NCBI RefSeq assembly: GCF_003710935.1
Contig: NZ_RHHS01000005.1
Location: 1 to 64,000, forward strand
Length of the DNA stretch: 64,000 bases
Direction of reading: 5' to 3'
Source of the DNA: Brevibacillus gelatini
GTDB lineage: Bacteria > Bacillota > Bacilli > Brevibacillales > Brevibacillaceae
In this document: piece by piece, positions 15,897 through 24,412 of the stretch
How the letters are laid out: each line of letters begins with the position of its first letter
How positions within the stretch are numbered: position 1 is the first letter of the stretch
Translations under genes and position numbers: made by a program
Notes under the pieces: model-generated
Seen by the model: the letters and a program-made list of their open reading frames with translations, nothing else
Database searches by the model: none
What the model was told of the DNA's origin: nothing

Positions 15897-18428
15897 TTAC
15901 TTAGCAGCAGTGTAGGAAATCTTCTCAGCAGCAGCTTTATTACCAGCTGCATCTTCTGCTACAACATAATAGTCAACAGTTCCTGTTGCTTTGTCTGCAA
16001 GGTCGATAGCATCAAAGGAACCATCAGCTTTTACTGTTGCGGTACCAACCAGTGTAGTCAGTGCAGCATCACTATATACACTCACTTTTGTTCCATCGGT
16101 TACTGCTCCAGCTGCACCAGCAATAGTATCTACTGCAGGAGTAGTGTTATCAGTGATGGAGATTTTACCAGCAGCCACGGTTGGGGCTACGTCATCACTA
16201 ACAATAACTTTCAAAGACAATGGAGCAAGATTCAGAGAATCAGCAAAAGTAATTGTGAGTGTAGCTTCACCAGCGCCAACGATTGGGAGTGTGCTTACAG
16301 TACCATCTGTGTCACCTTGAACAACAGTGGCCTTGTTACTGTAAATAGCAGCTACCTCAGCACTTGTCAAGATATCGTCACCAGTTGGTTCGTAAGTACC
16401 ATCATTGTCTCTGTCAAAACCTTTGCCTGTCGTATCTTTTGCAGTGATGTTTGCCAAAACTGCGCTCAATACATCTGCATCAGATTGCTTAGCAGTCAAT
16501 GTAGCTTTAGTAAGAGCTACAGATCCAATTACTGGTTTAGAATCGTTAACTACTACATCGAAAGTACCTACTTCAAGGCTTCCAACTTTAGCAGTCAGAG
16601 TTGCAGTACCTTTCTTCTTAGCAGTTACAGTTACTGAACCTACTGCAGAATCAGTTACACCGTCAGCAGTACCGCCATCGTTATCGATGGAAACAAATCC
16701 GTTGGAGAAATCTTTTACTGTCCAAACTGCATTTTCAGCAGGACCAGTGATGTTACCGTTAGCATCAACTGGATACAGTTTCAGAGTAAGATCATCATCA
16801 GCTGCATCATTAGCGTCGAGAACATTGTCGTCAGCGCTGTTGACGATTTTATACCCTGTTACAGTACCAGTAGAAGCGGTAACAGTTACGTTAACAGTTG
16901 CTTCAACTGCATTTGGAGCAGCACCTACAGAAAGCTTAACTGCTTCAGTACCAGCTGCTTTTGGAGTAATTGTAAGAGTAATTTCCCCTTTGGCATCTGT
17001 TTTACCAGAATTGCCAAGTGCAGCATCAGAGAAGTCAGTAGTAGTAGACTCAGTTTTTGTTACAGTAGCACCAGATACAGGGTCACCATATTGATCCTTA
17101 ACTGTAACCTTAATTGCCTTAGCTGGTGCTTTATCAGACAATGTTACGCTCGATTCAGCAACAGTAAGAGTTGTAGGTTTTGCAGCTGCTTTTACTTCGA
17201 TAGAGATAAGCTTTTTGAAAGTACCAGACTCAACTTGTACAACAGCTGTTCCAGTTGCAACAGGAGTCAATTTACCAGTAGCGGAGTCAACAACCAGGAT
17301 AGTTGGGTTTTTAGACGTAAAAGTGAACCCGCTGTTGGTAGTAATTACGTTACCATATTGGTCTTTAACAAATGGGAAGAGGTATCCAGTTTCACCCATT
17401 TTCAAAGATGTTTTAATATCAGTTGCAGCCAGTTTTGTATAGTCTGCAACAGTACCATCATCATCGACTGTGAAACCTTCATAAGTGGTAGGTGTAGCAT
17501 TAGCTACAGTGATCACTGCTTGAGCAGAGTAAACCTTAGTTGTGCCATTCATTACATATGCTTTTGCAAGGATAGTTGTACCAGCTGCAATATTACCAGT
17601 CAGTTTACCATCAGCATCAACATTTGCATTGTTTGTCTCCCATTTCACTGGATAATCACCAGTGATATCGTTTCCGGAAGCATCTTTAACAGTTGCTTTC
17701 AGTTGATCACCAGTTTTTCCAGTTACATAAGAAGTGTCAATTGTTACGGATGCAGGAGTAGCCAAGCTGTAAGTTACTTCTTTAGTTTGTGCTTGCTCAC
17801 TCAAACCGCTTACAGTTACAACATATGTTTTTCCAGAGATCAAGTTGTCACCAAGAGTCAAAGTAACAACTTTACCAGAAACGGATACGGAGTCAATGTA
17901 CGGCTCGTTGTATTCGTTGTCTTTTTGAACCAGGTTAAAGTTAGAAGGTTTAATATCTTTTCCTGTCAGGTCGGTAGCAAATGTTACTTTAACTTCATTT
18001 TTGGTAATAGCACTTACCGACTCAACTTTCAACTCGCCAGCTGGCTCTGGATCGATGTCGTTACGTGGGTCGTAAGTGGCACCATCAGTACCGTCGGTCT
18101 TAACTTGAGTATAAACACCTTCAAAATCGGACTGTTTCAGGTCTCTCTTAACTTTCTCAAGACCATCAGTGCTATTGAAGATCTCTTCCAAGAAAGCACC
18201 TTTTTTATCGTAGTCAACGAAAACGATGTTTTTAGAACCAGCTTTGCCAAGATCGGTATTGAATTTAGCCATACCTTGCGCGTTCAGGTTCATCAGATCT
18301 GTCAAAGAGTAATATCTGTCAACATCTCCGCCCATGTAGATACCAGGGTTTGGTGCTGCAAATGCGGAAGCAGCCATGCTGGAAATTACTGTAGCGGAAA
18401 GCAGGGAAAGAGCTACTTTTTTATTCAC
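15897..18428 (-). CDS. owp: Outer wall protein (OWP), S-layer subunit
   Basis: 843 residues with a GTG start and GGAGGGG upstream. Signal peptide MNKKVALSLLSATVIS..., cut after about residue 24 (SAFA/APN). The mature N terminus (NPGIYMGGDVDRYYS...) matches what I know of Brevibacillus OWP. The remainder is a chain of beta-sandwich Ig-like domains rich in Thr, Val, Asp and Ala, several of bacterial Ig type (for example DQYGNVITTNSGF). No SLH domain is present, so attachment is via the MWP layer rather than directly to wall polymer. Low in Arg, His, Met and with no Cys seen, typical of S-layer proteins. Second gene of the cwp operon, 118 bp after mwp. Very high expression expected. Confidence 0.88.
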   Translation of the reverse strand: MNKKVALSLLSATVISSMAASAFAAPNPGIYMGGDVDRYYSLTDLMNLNAQGMAKFNTDLGKAGSKNIVFVDYDKKGAFLEEIFNSTDGLEKVKRDLKQSDFEGVYTQVKTDGTDGATYDPRNDIDPEPAGELKVESVSAITKNEVKVTFATDLTGKDIKPSNFNLVQKDNEYNEPYIDSVSVSGKVVTLTLGDNLISGKTYVVTVSGLSEQAQTKEVTYSLATPASVTIDTSYVTGKTGDQLKATVKDASGNDITGDYPVKWETNNANVDADGKLTGNIAAGTTILAKAYVMNGTTKVYSAQAVITVANATPTTYEGFTVDDDGTVADYTKLAATDIKTSLKMGETGYLFPFVKDQYGNVITTNSGFTFTSKNPTILVVDSATGKLTPVATGTAVVQVESGTFKKLISIEVKAAAKPTTLTVAESSVTLSDKAPAKAIKVTVKDQYGDPVSGATVTKTESTTTDFSDAALGNSGKTDAKGEITLTITPKAAGTEAVKLSVGAAPNAVEATVNVTVTASTGTVTGYKIVNSADDNVLDANDAADDDLTLKLYPVDANGNITGPAENAVWTVKDFSNGFVSIDNDGGTADGVTDSAVGSVTVTAKKKGTATLTAKVGSLEVGTFDVVVNDSKPVIGSVALTKATLTAKQSDADVLSAVLANITAKDTTGKGFDRDNDGTYEPTGDDILTSAEVAAIYSNKATVVQGDTDGTVSTLPIVGAGEATLTITFADSLNLAPLSLKVIVSDDVAPTVAAGKISITDNTTPAVDTIAGAAGAVTDGTKVSVYSDAALTTLVGTATVKADGSFDAIDLADKATGTVDYYVVAEDAAGNKAAAEKISYTAAK

Positions 18429-18487
18429 GTACTACCCCTCCGTAAATTTAATAGGAAGTCTATTTTTTTGGGTAAGTATATAAGGAA

Positions 18488-18515
18488 CAACGGAAGGAGG
18501 TGTCTCCTCCCGTTG
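18488..18515 (-). promoter_or_regulatory. Intercistronic hairpin between mwp and owp
   Basis: CAACGGaAGGAG-GTGT-CTCCTcCCGTTG, 12-bp arms with one mismatch, in the 118-bp gap. No T run follows in the minus direction, so it is not a classic terminator. It may stabilise the mwp message, reduce read-through to owp, or mark RNA processing. Confidence 0.6.
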
Positions 18516-18546
18516 CCCAGCTAACATGGAAAGCTCTACTTCACTA

Positions 18547-21500
18547 TTACTTCTTGAAAGTAACAGTTGCAGTGTCTTTCTCACCATCGTTGTTAGTTAC
18601 AGTGATTTTTGCTGTACTTGCGTTGAAAGTACCGGAGAATTCAAAAGTGATTTCTCCATTTTCCACTTTACCAACAACTGGTTTGTCCAGACCTGTAGCT
18701 TCGAGTACTGCAGATTTGATGTCTTCTTCTTTGATGTCTTTATTCAAAGCAACAGTTACGTGGTAGATGTTCAGGGAACCAATTGGGAATACTTTGCCGT
18801 CTACTTTAGAAGGAATAGCATTCCATTCTTCTGGTACTTCTGGATCAGGTTTACCACCGATAGCTTGTTTCAGGAAGTCGTTAACAGCTTTATCGGAGAT
18901 GCCTTCTTTTTCTACCCAGTCTTCGCTACCTACGATCAGAACGTAGTCATAACGATCACCGTCGATTTCGCTGCTGTCGAGCAGTACGATGTAGTCGCCT
19001 TCTTCTACGCCATCTTCAGCTTCGAAATCATCATATGTGTCGATGAAAGCAGTGGAAGACTTGGTATACAGTTTGCGAGTCTCATCGTCGCTTACTTTGT
19101 AAGTGATGGTGTTGCCATCAACCTTATCAACACGAGCAACTGTCAGCTTTTCGATGCTAGCCTTTTTCCACTTGGATTGTTCAAGCAGTTTTACATTGTC
19201 CTCATCGTCGATAGCTTTGTTGTCAACAACTTCGATAACGTCATCAACAACTACTTCATCATCAGAGTTCAATTGGAATGCGATGAAATCGCCGCGTTTG
19301 ATTCCGCGATCTGTCAGTTCTTCACGGTCATCGTCCAATTTGTACTCTTTTGTTGTTACAGTGTCGCCATCTTTAGTGATAACTTTGATGGAGTCCTGTT
19401 TGCCAGCGGAATTAAGCTCTGTAACTACACCGTAGTAAGTGTCGCTAGAGAAGCCCTCGCCATCTACTACGAAGATAGCTTCTACTTCGTCTTTATCTTC
19501 ATCAACGGAGTAGTAAACTGTCAGATCGTCTTCGTCAGCGATGTCTTTGAACTTAACTACACCTGGGTTTTTCAGCTCAGGGCGTTTCGCAGATGTATCC
19601 AGTTCGCCAGTCATTTTGAAGATCGCAGTTTTGTCTGTTACTTCATAGTCGCCAACAACATCGTCAGTTTCGTCTGCGAGTTTATCCCAAGCAGAACCGG
19701 AAGATTTAATCAGTTTGGAATCCAGGATTTTGACTTTGTCAACTTCGCCTTCGGAATCCAAAGTTACTTCCAGCAGAGCGATGGAGTCATCTTTGCTTGG
19801 TTGCAGGATTTCCAGCAACTCATTAGTGTCCATACCGTCGCGGCCATAGTGTTTGCCTTCATGGTTGTAGATGTCCTCTTTTTCCAGGGACAGAGCCAGT
19901 TTTTTACCTTTTTGAGTCAAAACAGTGAAATCGTAAGTGTCTTTTGAAGTGTTCTCATGAACAGCTTTGACAACGATTGCTTTTTGTTTGCGATCGTCGA
20001 TTGGATCTTTGGTTTCAATGTGACGAACGCGACCGGAAGCATCCAGGTACAGTTTCACTGTTTCGGAATCCAGGTTGGAGATCACATCCCAGTTGCTGCC
20101 ATCGATGTCTTTCACATCTTTGTTTCCGTTTTCGGAGTAAGTAACTTCTTTGTAGATACGGTAAGTTTTGTCGCCAACAGTCAGACGATAGTCGTTCGAG
20201 TTACGGCTAACAACTTTGTCAACTTTACCTTCTACTACTGTGCGGTTAGCGAATACCAACAGTTTGTCTTTATCGCCATCCGCGTAGTATACGGAGTACA
20301 CGTCGCCTTCTTTCAGGTCGCTCAGTTTTGCTGGTTTGCCATCGAGGAATACGAGGAAGTCTTTGCCTTCTTCCTTGTCATCCAGCTCGTTGAACTTGCC
20401 AGTGTCGAGGTTGGTGATTTTTTTCTTGTCAGCATCGATTTTGCCGATCACTTCAGAACCGTACTTCACTTTGGTGTTCTTGTTCATTTGAGTGTCGTCA
20501 ATTACGTGCATGTAAGCAATCTCGTTGTCGCTGTTCAGAACAACTTTTACACCAAAGCTGTCGTTGTCAGCGATGATCTCTTTCAGAGCGTCAACTGGAT
20601 CGCTGTAACGTTTGAAGTTGTAAGTAATTTTGGAGTTTTTGTTGAAGCGGTAAGTTTTGCCGCTGGCATCCAAAGATACTTTCAAATCGTTCAAATCGGA
20701 AGAGCTCAGGTTTTTACCATCGGTAGTTTTACCGTTGAGAGTAAACTCGTCCAGACGATCCAGAATTACTTCTTCGTCCTCGGAGCCTTCCATCCAAACG
20801 ATAGTGTCTTCTCTGTCATCTTTGATCCACACTTGTACGCGTTGACCATCGAAGTCGTTAGGGTTGATACCGTCAGCAACTTTGAAGGTAGTGTTGCCCA
20901 GACCAGCATCTTTACCGTTCAGAGTGATTTCGTTCGCTTTCAGTTTGCCCAGACCGATTGCTGGTACGTTAGTAACGAGTGGCAGATCGTCGGAATCATG
21001 ATCTTTCTCATGAGCCCACTCCATGTCAATTACCGTTACTTTCAGGTATTTGGTCAGGAGGGTTTTGTCGGTAACTTCGAAACGAACGTCAGTACCGTAC
21101 TCAACTTGCTCCATCAGGTCTACGCGGAGAGCGTTGTCCAGCATTTTGAAGATGTCGCCGCGAGTTGCTGCATTGTTAGGAGTAGTGATGCTCTTCGCAA
21201 TGTTCAGCTCGGAAGCTTTGGAGATCATGCTGTTTGGCCATACGCCACGAACTGCTGGCTCATAACCCAGAGCACGAACGATCATGGTTACTGCTTCAGC
21301 GTAAGTAACTTGGTTTTGTGGTTTGAAGGATTTGTCCGGGAAACCTTTTACGATTTCTTCGCCGGATGCTACGTTTACGAAACCAGCAAACCAATCGGTA
21401 GATTTAACGTCAGTGTAAGTAGTGTTGAATTGTGCCAGTTTCGCACCTTGCTCCAGTCCGCGAGCGCGAACGATCAGAGTAGCGAACTCTGCACGAGTGA

Positions 21501-21786
21501 TGGTTTTGTCTACACCGTATTCGCCGTTGCCATAACCTGCTACCAGGCCAAGAGCTTCCAGGCGCTTAACGGTTTTTTCCATATCAGCGTCCATTTTAGG
21601 AGCTGTTGTAGTTGCTTCTTCTGCTGCGAAAGCCATTGGAGCAACAGAAAGTGCGAGTGCACTAGCCAATACACTGTTAACGACCTTTTTCATAACCTTG
21701 TGTTCTCCTCCTCTAGTATAAACAAATTGTTCTTGGGGAATATTTGTTGTTAATCTATCTTTCTTTTTAAAGCCCGAATCCTGCAA
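18547..21786 (-). CDS. mwp: Middle wall protein (MWP), SLH-anchored S-layer subunit with tandem starts
   Basis: Two starts: TTG at 21786 (SD AAAGGAGGTG, 1079 residues) and ATG at 21693 (SD AGAGGAGGAG, 1048 residues). The long form adds 31 residues before the 23-residue signal peptide MKKVVNSVLASALALS... (cut after AFA). In short-form numbering, three SLH domains cover about 36-80, 93-144 and 150-193 and bind secondary wall polymer. The remaining ~850 residues are acidic, Asp/Lys/Val-rich beta-structure repeats forming the lattice. The N-terminal 200 residues agree closely with remembered Brevibacillus MWP/HWP sequences, and use of both starts is established for B. brevis 47. A longer open frame extends to 21876 but has no ribosome binding site. 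First gene of the cwp operon. Confidence 0.93.
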   Translation of the reverse strand: MQDSGFKKKDRLTTNIPQEQFVYTRGGEHKVMKKVVNSVLASALALSVAPMAFAAEEATTTAPKMDADMEKTVKRLEALGLVAGYGNGEYGVDKTITRAEFATLIVRARGLEQGAKLAQFNTTYTDVKSTDWFAGFVNVASGEEIVKGFPDKSFKPQNQVTYAEAVTMIVRALGYEPAVRGVWPNSMISKASELNIAKSITTPNNAATRGDIFKMLDNALRVDLMEQVEYGTDVRFEVTDKTLLTKYLKVTVIDMEWAHEKDHDSDDLPLVTNVPAIGLGKLKANEITLNGKDAGLGNTTFKVADGINPNDFDGQRVQVWIKDDREDTIVWMEGSEDEEVILDRLDEFTLNGKTTDGKNLSSSDLNDLKVSLDASGKTYRFNKNSKITYNFKRYSDPVDALKEIIADNDSFGVKVVLNSDNEIAYMHVIDDTQMNKNTKVKYGSEVIGKIDADKKKITNLDTGKFNELDDKEEGKDFLVFLDGKPAKLSDLKEGDVYSVYYADGDKDKLLVFANRTVVEGKVDKVVSRNSNDYRLTVGDKTYRIYKEVTYSENGNKDVKDIDGSNWDVISNLDSETVKLYLDASGRVRHIETKDPIDDRKQKAIVVKAVHENTSKDTYDFTVLTQKGKKLALSLEKEDIYNHEGKHYGRDGMDTNELLEILQPSKDDSIALLEVTLDSEGEVDKVKILDSKLIKSSGSAWDKLADETDDVVGDYEVTDKTAIFKMTGELDTSAKRPELKNPGVVKFKDIADEDDLTVYYSVDEDKDEVEAIFVVDGEGFSSDTYYGVVTELNSAGKQDSIKVITKDGDTVTTKEYKLDDDREELTDRGIKRGDFIAFQLNSDDEVVVDDVIEVVDNKAIDDEDNVKLLEQSKWKKASIEKLTVARVDKVDGNTITYKVSDDETRKLYTKSSTAFIDTYDDFEAEDGVEEGDYIVLLDSSEIDGDRYDYVLIVGSEDWVEKEGISDKAVNDFLKQAIGGKPDPEVPEEWNAIPSKVDGKVFPIGSLNIYHVTVALNKDIKEEDIKSAVLEATGLDKPVVGKVENGEITFEFSGTFNASTAKITVTNNDGEKDTATVTFKK

Positions 21787-21811
21787 GCGCGTGTCACCTC
21801 CTTTCGCAGGA
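21779..21811 (-). promoter_or_regulatory. Hairpin enclosing the upstream mwp start
   Basis: Perfect arms TCCTGC (21779-21784) and GCAGGA (21806-21811) place the AAAGGAGGTG ribosome binding site in the loop; the TTG start codon (21784-21786) spans the loop edge and the first base of the stem. This could tune use of the upstream start relative to the ATG 93 bp downstream. Confidence 0.45.
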
Positions 21812-21841
21812 CAGCTTCGCTTTTTTGCGTTAAAAATCTCT

Positions 21842-21869
21842 AGTATATTCAGTATTGTGTAAAATGCAA
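21842..21869 (-). promoter_or_regulatory. Proximal candidate promoter of the cwp operon
   Basis: TTGCAT (21864-21869), 16-bp spacer, TATACT (21842-21847) on the minus strand. It is one of several promoters; the B. brevis 47 cwp operon is known to use multiple tandem promoters. Confidence 0.5.
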
Positions 21870-21921
21870 CAATCACTAGTGTAACACAAGTGCTAGAATT
21901 CGTGAATCTTTTTTACACAAT
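21854..21921. promoter_or_regulatory. Nested inverted repeats in the cwp control region
   Basis: An exact 11-bp inverted pair, ATTGTGTAAAA (21854-21864) and TTTTACACAAT (21911-21921), flanks a 19-bp near-palindrome CACTnGTGTnACACnAGTG (21874-21892, 8 of 9 pairs). Possible binding sites for a regulator of S-layer synthesis, overlapping the proximal promoter's -35. Confidence 0.5.
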
Positions 21922-22061
21922 TCCCCGTATTTCGTGTGACATCCTATTAAACGCCTGAGCCATTCAAAAGTTGCGGCGCCTTCGAAAAAAATTTAAAGAT
22001 TTTTTCGTGGGTTCGTTTTCACCTGTCGATTATGTACGAAGTGACATCCGCCACAACTCGT

Positions 22062-22090
22062 ATTATAGGGTACGCAGGGCGGACTGTCAC
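22062..22090 (-). promoter_or_regulatory. Distal strong promoter of the cwp operon
   Basis: GTGACA (22085-22090), exact 17-bp spacer, TATAAT (22062-22067) on the minus strand. It is close to consensus and 276 bp upstream of the TTG start, giving a long untranslated leader. The whole gap 21787-22151 (365 bp) is control region; no gene lies in it. Confidence 0.65.
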
Positions 22091-22151
22091 CATTGAACCT
22101 TTTTCCAGTTCCATTCAAAACCTTACAAATTTTCCTTAAGGGCAAACAAGC

Positions 22152-23363
22152 CTAGTTGCCGAGTGCTGTTTCAAAGTTTACGACAGCCAGATTGTAGTTG
22201 AGGATCGCTTTTTGGTACTGGTTCTCGCGGTCGGAAAGCTCTTCTTCCGCCTGAATCACTTCCAGTGTAGTCGCAAGGCCGTTTTCAAAGCGCAGGTTTG
22301 TCAGGCGGTAGCTTTCGGCTGCCGCGTCTTTCGCTTTTTTCTGGAACTCAATCGCCTCACTTGCCGCACTCAGATTCAGATAAGCCTGGGCAACTTCCTT
22401 GGAAATGGCTCGTTTTTGCTCCTCGATCGCCATTTTCGACTTCTCTACGTTGTTGCGGGCTTGACGGCCTTGCAGCGTCGACAATGCCGAATACTCCTCG
22501 ATCAGCTTGACGTTCAGTTCGGCCAGATTCAGCTCTTCCTGCACCTTTGTCATCTCGATCCGTTTGGAAAGGGCCTGAGCTTGCGCTTGCTCCATTGTAA
22601 GGGAAATCGGCGCAACCTGTTTGTTGTTGGAGACGATCTTCCACTTTTTGTTCAGATCAACGCCAAGGAAATCGTTCAGCTCCATGCGTGCCACTTCTAC
22701 TGCATTTGCTGCGGATGTCAAGGCAGCTTTAGCTCCTGCCACGCCCATTTCGGCTTGCAGAACGTCCGTTTTCGCCTTCGTTCCCACATCAAACGCTGCT
22801 TTGGCCACTTTCAGCTGTGCTTCTGCACGTTTCAGGCTTTGTTGTTTCAATTCGTAGTCATCCTGCGCAAAAATGAGGTTGTAGTAGGCATTTTGCGCAC
22901 CCAGTCTGATTTTGGATTCTGTAGCTTTTACCGTCAGAGCGTTCAGTTTTTTGTTGATCTCTCCCTGTGCATTCCCAACGTACTTGGCCTTCGCGGCGTT
23001 CAATTGGTCTTTTATATTTTCCAGGGAATCGATCATGTCCTTGGACATTTCAGCAGAGGTCGTGTAGGAAAGCACCTCGTTCAAATCCGCGTTTTTCGCG
23101 TCAATACGTGCGTTCTGGAGCGTATTGTTGGTTTGCAAAGCTTGTTCAATCGCTTTTTCCAGTGTCAGCTCTTCGAGGGCAGCAGCCTGGGATGTCGTGG
23201 TATTGCCTGTTTCCGCTGCCACTGTTTGTCCTGTCTGCGCTGTTTTCTCCGCCTCTGCTCCCGTATTGGCAGATGCTGTCATGGTTCCTGCTCCAATTGC
23301 GGTTGTGAGTACAGCCGCCAAACCGATGCTCATCCACTTTTTGCTCGAATATGGAAAGTTCAC
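22152..23363 (-). CDS. TolC-family (outer membrane efflux protein-like) secreted coiled-coil protein
   Basis: 403 residues with a GTG start and AAAGGAG upstream. Signal peptide about 1-33 (MTASANTG cut region). Residues about 65-403 show the internal duplication and long helices of the OEP/TolC family: a LTLEKAIEQALQTN opening, AYYNLIFAQDDYELKQQSLKRAEAQL, FDVGTKAKTDVLQAEMGVAGAKAAL, and the repeated FENGLATTLEVIQAEEELSDRENQY near the C terminus. In Gram-negatives these form outer-membrane channels; this organism should have no outer membrane. It lies just upstream of and in the same direction as mwp, so a role in the S-layer envelope is possible but unproven. No terminator was seen before the cwp control region. 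Confidence 0.85.
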   Translation of the reverse strand: MNFPYSSKKWMSIGLAAVLTTAIGAGTMTASANTGAEAEKTAQTGQTVAAETGNTTTSQAAALEELTLEKAIEQALQTNNTLQNARIDAKNADLNEVLSYTTSAEMSKDMIDSLENIKDQLNAAKAKYVGNAQGEINKKLNALTVKATESKIRLGAQNAYYNLIFAQDDYELKQQSLKRAEAQLKVAKAAFDVGTKAKTDVLQAEMGVAGAKAALTSAANAVEVARMELNDFLGVDLNKKWKIVSNNKQVAPISLTMEQAQAQALSKRIEMTKVQEELNLAELNVKLIEEYSALSTLQGRQARNNVEKSKMAIEEQKRAISKEVAQAYLNLSAASEAIEFQKKAKDAAAESYRLTNLRFENGLATTLEVIQAEEELSDRENQYQKAILNYNLAVVNFETALGN

Positions 23364-23642
23364 GTGGTTCCACTCCTTTTGCTTGTATTGATTGTAAAAC
23401 TTTTCACTACCTGAAATATTACAGTTTGTCCCAAGTTCACTATATCACAGAGTAATGTTTCGCACACGAAAAATTAGTGGCCTGCCAGCATTTTCATGAG
23501 GGGCACTTTACCATGTATAGTTCATCCCCTTCTGGTTTAGTCCTTCTTCGCCTCATAGATTACTACGATTCTGTGTCAAAAACATTTCAGGATTCGCCAA
23601 CATTATTTTTGCATGCTATCCTTTTCTTGAGGTGATTGATCG

Positions 23643-24293
23643 ATGCTTACCGAATACAAAACCGTCGCTGGCTATGGAGAGGACACCATCGTCATTGAAC
23701 GATCCCGTTTTATCGGCTATGCACAGCGGGTTACGACGGAAGAAGAAGCCGTTGCTTTTATCGCCATGATTAAAAAGAAGCATTGGGATGCCACTCACAA
23801 TTGCTCCGCTTTTGTCATCGGCGAAAACGACCAGATTCAACGGTCGAGCGATGATGGCGAGCCTAGCGGGACGGCAGGCAAGCCGATCCTGGAGTGCATC
23901 AAGAAAAATGGCTTAAAGGATACGGTTGTCGTCGTCACCCGTTACTTCGGGGGAATCAAGCTGGGCGCTGGAGGACTTGTCCGGGCTTATACGGCAGGAA
24001 CGGTTACAGCCTTGAAAGCCGCCAAAATTGTTGTGCATACTTTGCATCAGGCTATCTCCGTTAGCGTGGACTATACGTGGTGGGGCAAGGTGGAGAACGA
24101 GCTGCGCATCGGGGAATATCGGGTGAGCGGCACTAATTTTACGGACAAGGTTACGGCGCATGTGTTGATCCCTGAAGGTGGGCAGGATGCGTTTGTGGAG
24201 CGTTTTACTGATTTGACGAATGGACAGGCCCAGATTGCCTTGGGGGAGAAGGAGTATGTGGAGGTGCCTGTGGAGGCTGTGGGGGGTGAGTAG
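23643..24293 (+). CDS. yigZ: YigZ/YvyE family (IMPACT domain) protein
   Basis: 216 residues, the only sizeable plus-strand gene. GAGGTGATTGATCG precedes the ATG. The N-terminal UPF0029/IMPACT domain has SRFIGYAQRV, the DATHNCSAFVIG motif, SDDGEPSGTAGKPIL and TRYFGGIKLGAGGLVRAY, all signature blocks. A C-terminal DUF1949-type domain follows. Function is unclear; eukaryotic IMPACT proteins affect translation control. In Bacillus subtilis the orthologue yvyE lies between tagO and degS, matching the wider gene order here. Divergent from the TolC-like gene across a 279-bp gap (23364-23642) in which I see no other feature. Confidence 0.92.
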   Translation: MLTEYKTVAGYGEDTIVIERSRFIGYAQRVTTEEEAVAFIAMIKKKHWDATHNCSAFVIGENDQIQRSSDDGEPSGTAGKPILECIKKNGLKDTVVVVTRYFGGIKLGAGGLVRAYTAGTVTALKAAKIVVHTLHQAISVSVDYTWWGKVENELRIGEYRVSGTNFTDKVTAHVLIPEGGQDAFVERFTDLTNGQAQIALGEKEYVEVPVEAVGGE

Positions 24294-24341
24294 TGCGCGG
24301 CGGCGGACTTGTCACGGTGCGCGTTTGCAGCCATGAATGTG

Positions 24342-24380
24342 AAAAAAGCTGAAGGGGCGAATGGCCTCTTCAGCTTTTTT
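24342..24380. terminator. Bidirectional terminator between yigZ and the large SLH gene
   Basis: AAAAAAGCTGAAG / CTTCAGCTTTTTT with A and T tracts on both sides, between two convergent genes. Confidence 0.9.
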
Positions 24381-24412
24381 CTTCTATATAATATTCACGC
24401 GTAAATTGTGAA

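Noticed and set aside
17091-21753. Long Cys/Phe/Ser-rich plus-strand frames opposite owp and mwp
   Set aside because: They arise from strong codon bias in highly expressed S-layer genes; compositions are implausible and the minus-strand proteins are certain.
18547-21876. mwp start at 21876
   Set aside because: The frame is open that far but has no ribosome binding site and would overlap the proximal promoter; the TTG at 21786 and ATG at 21693 both have strong sites.
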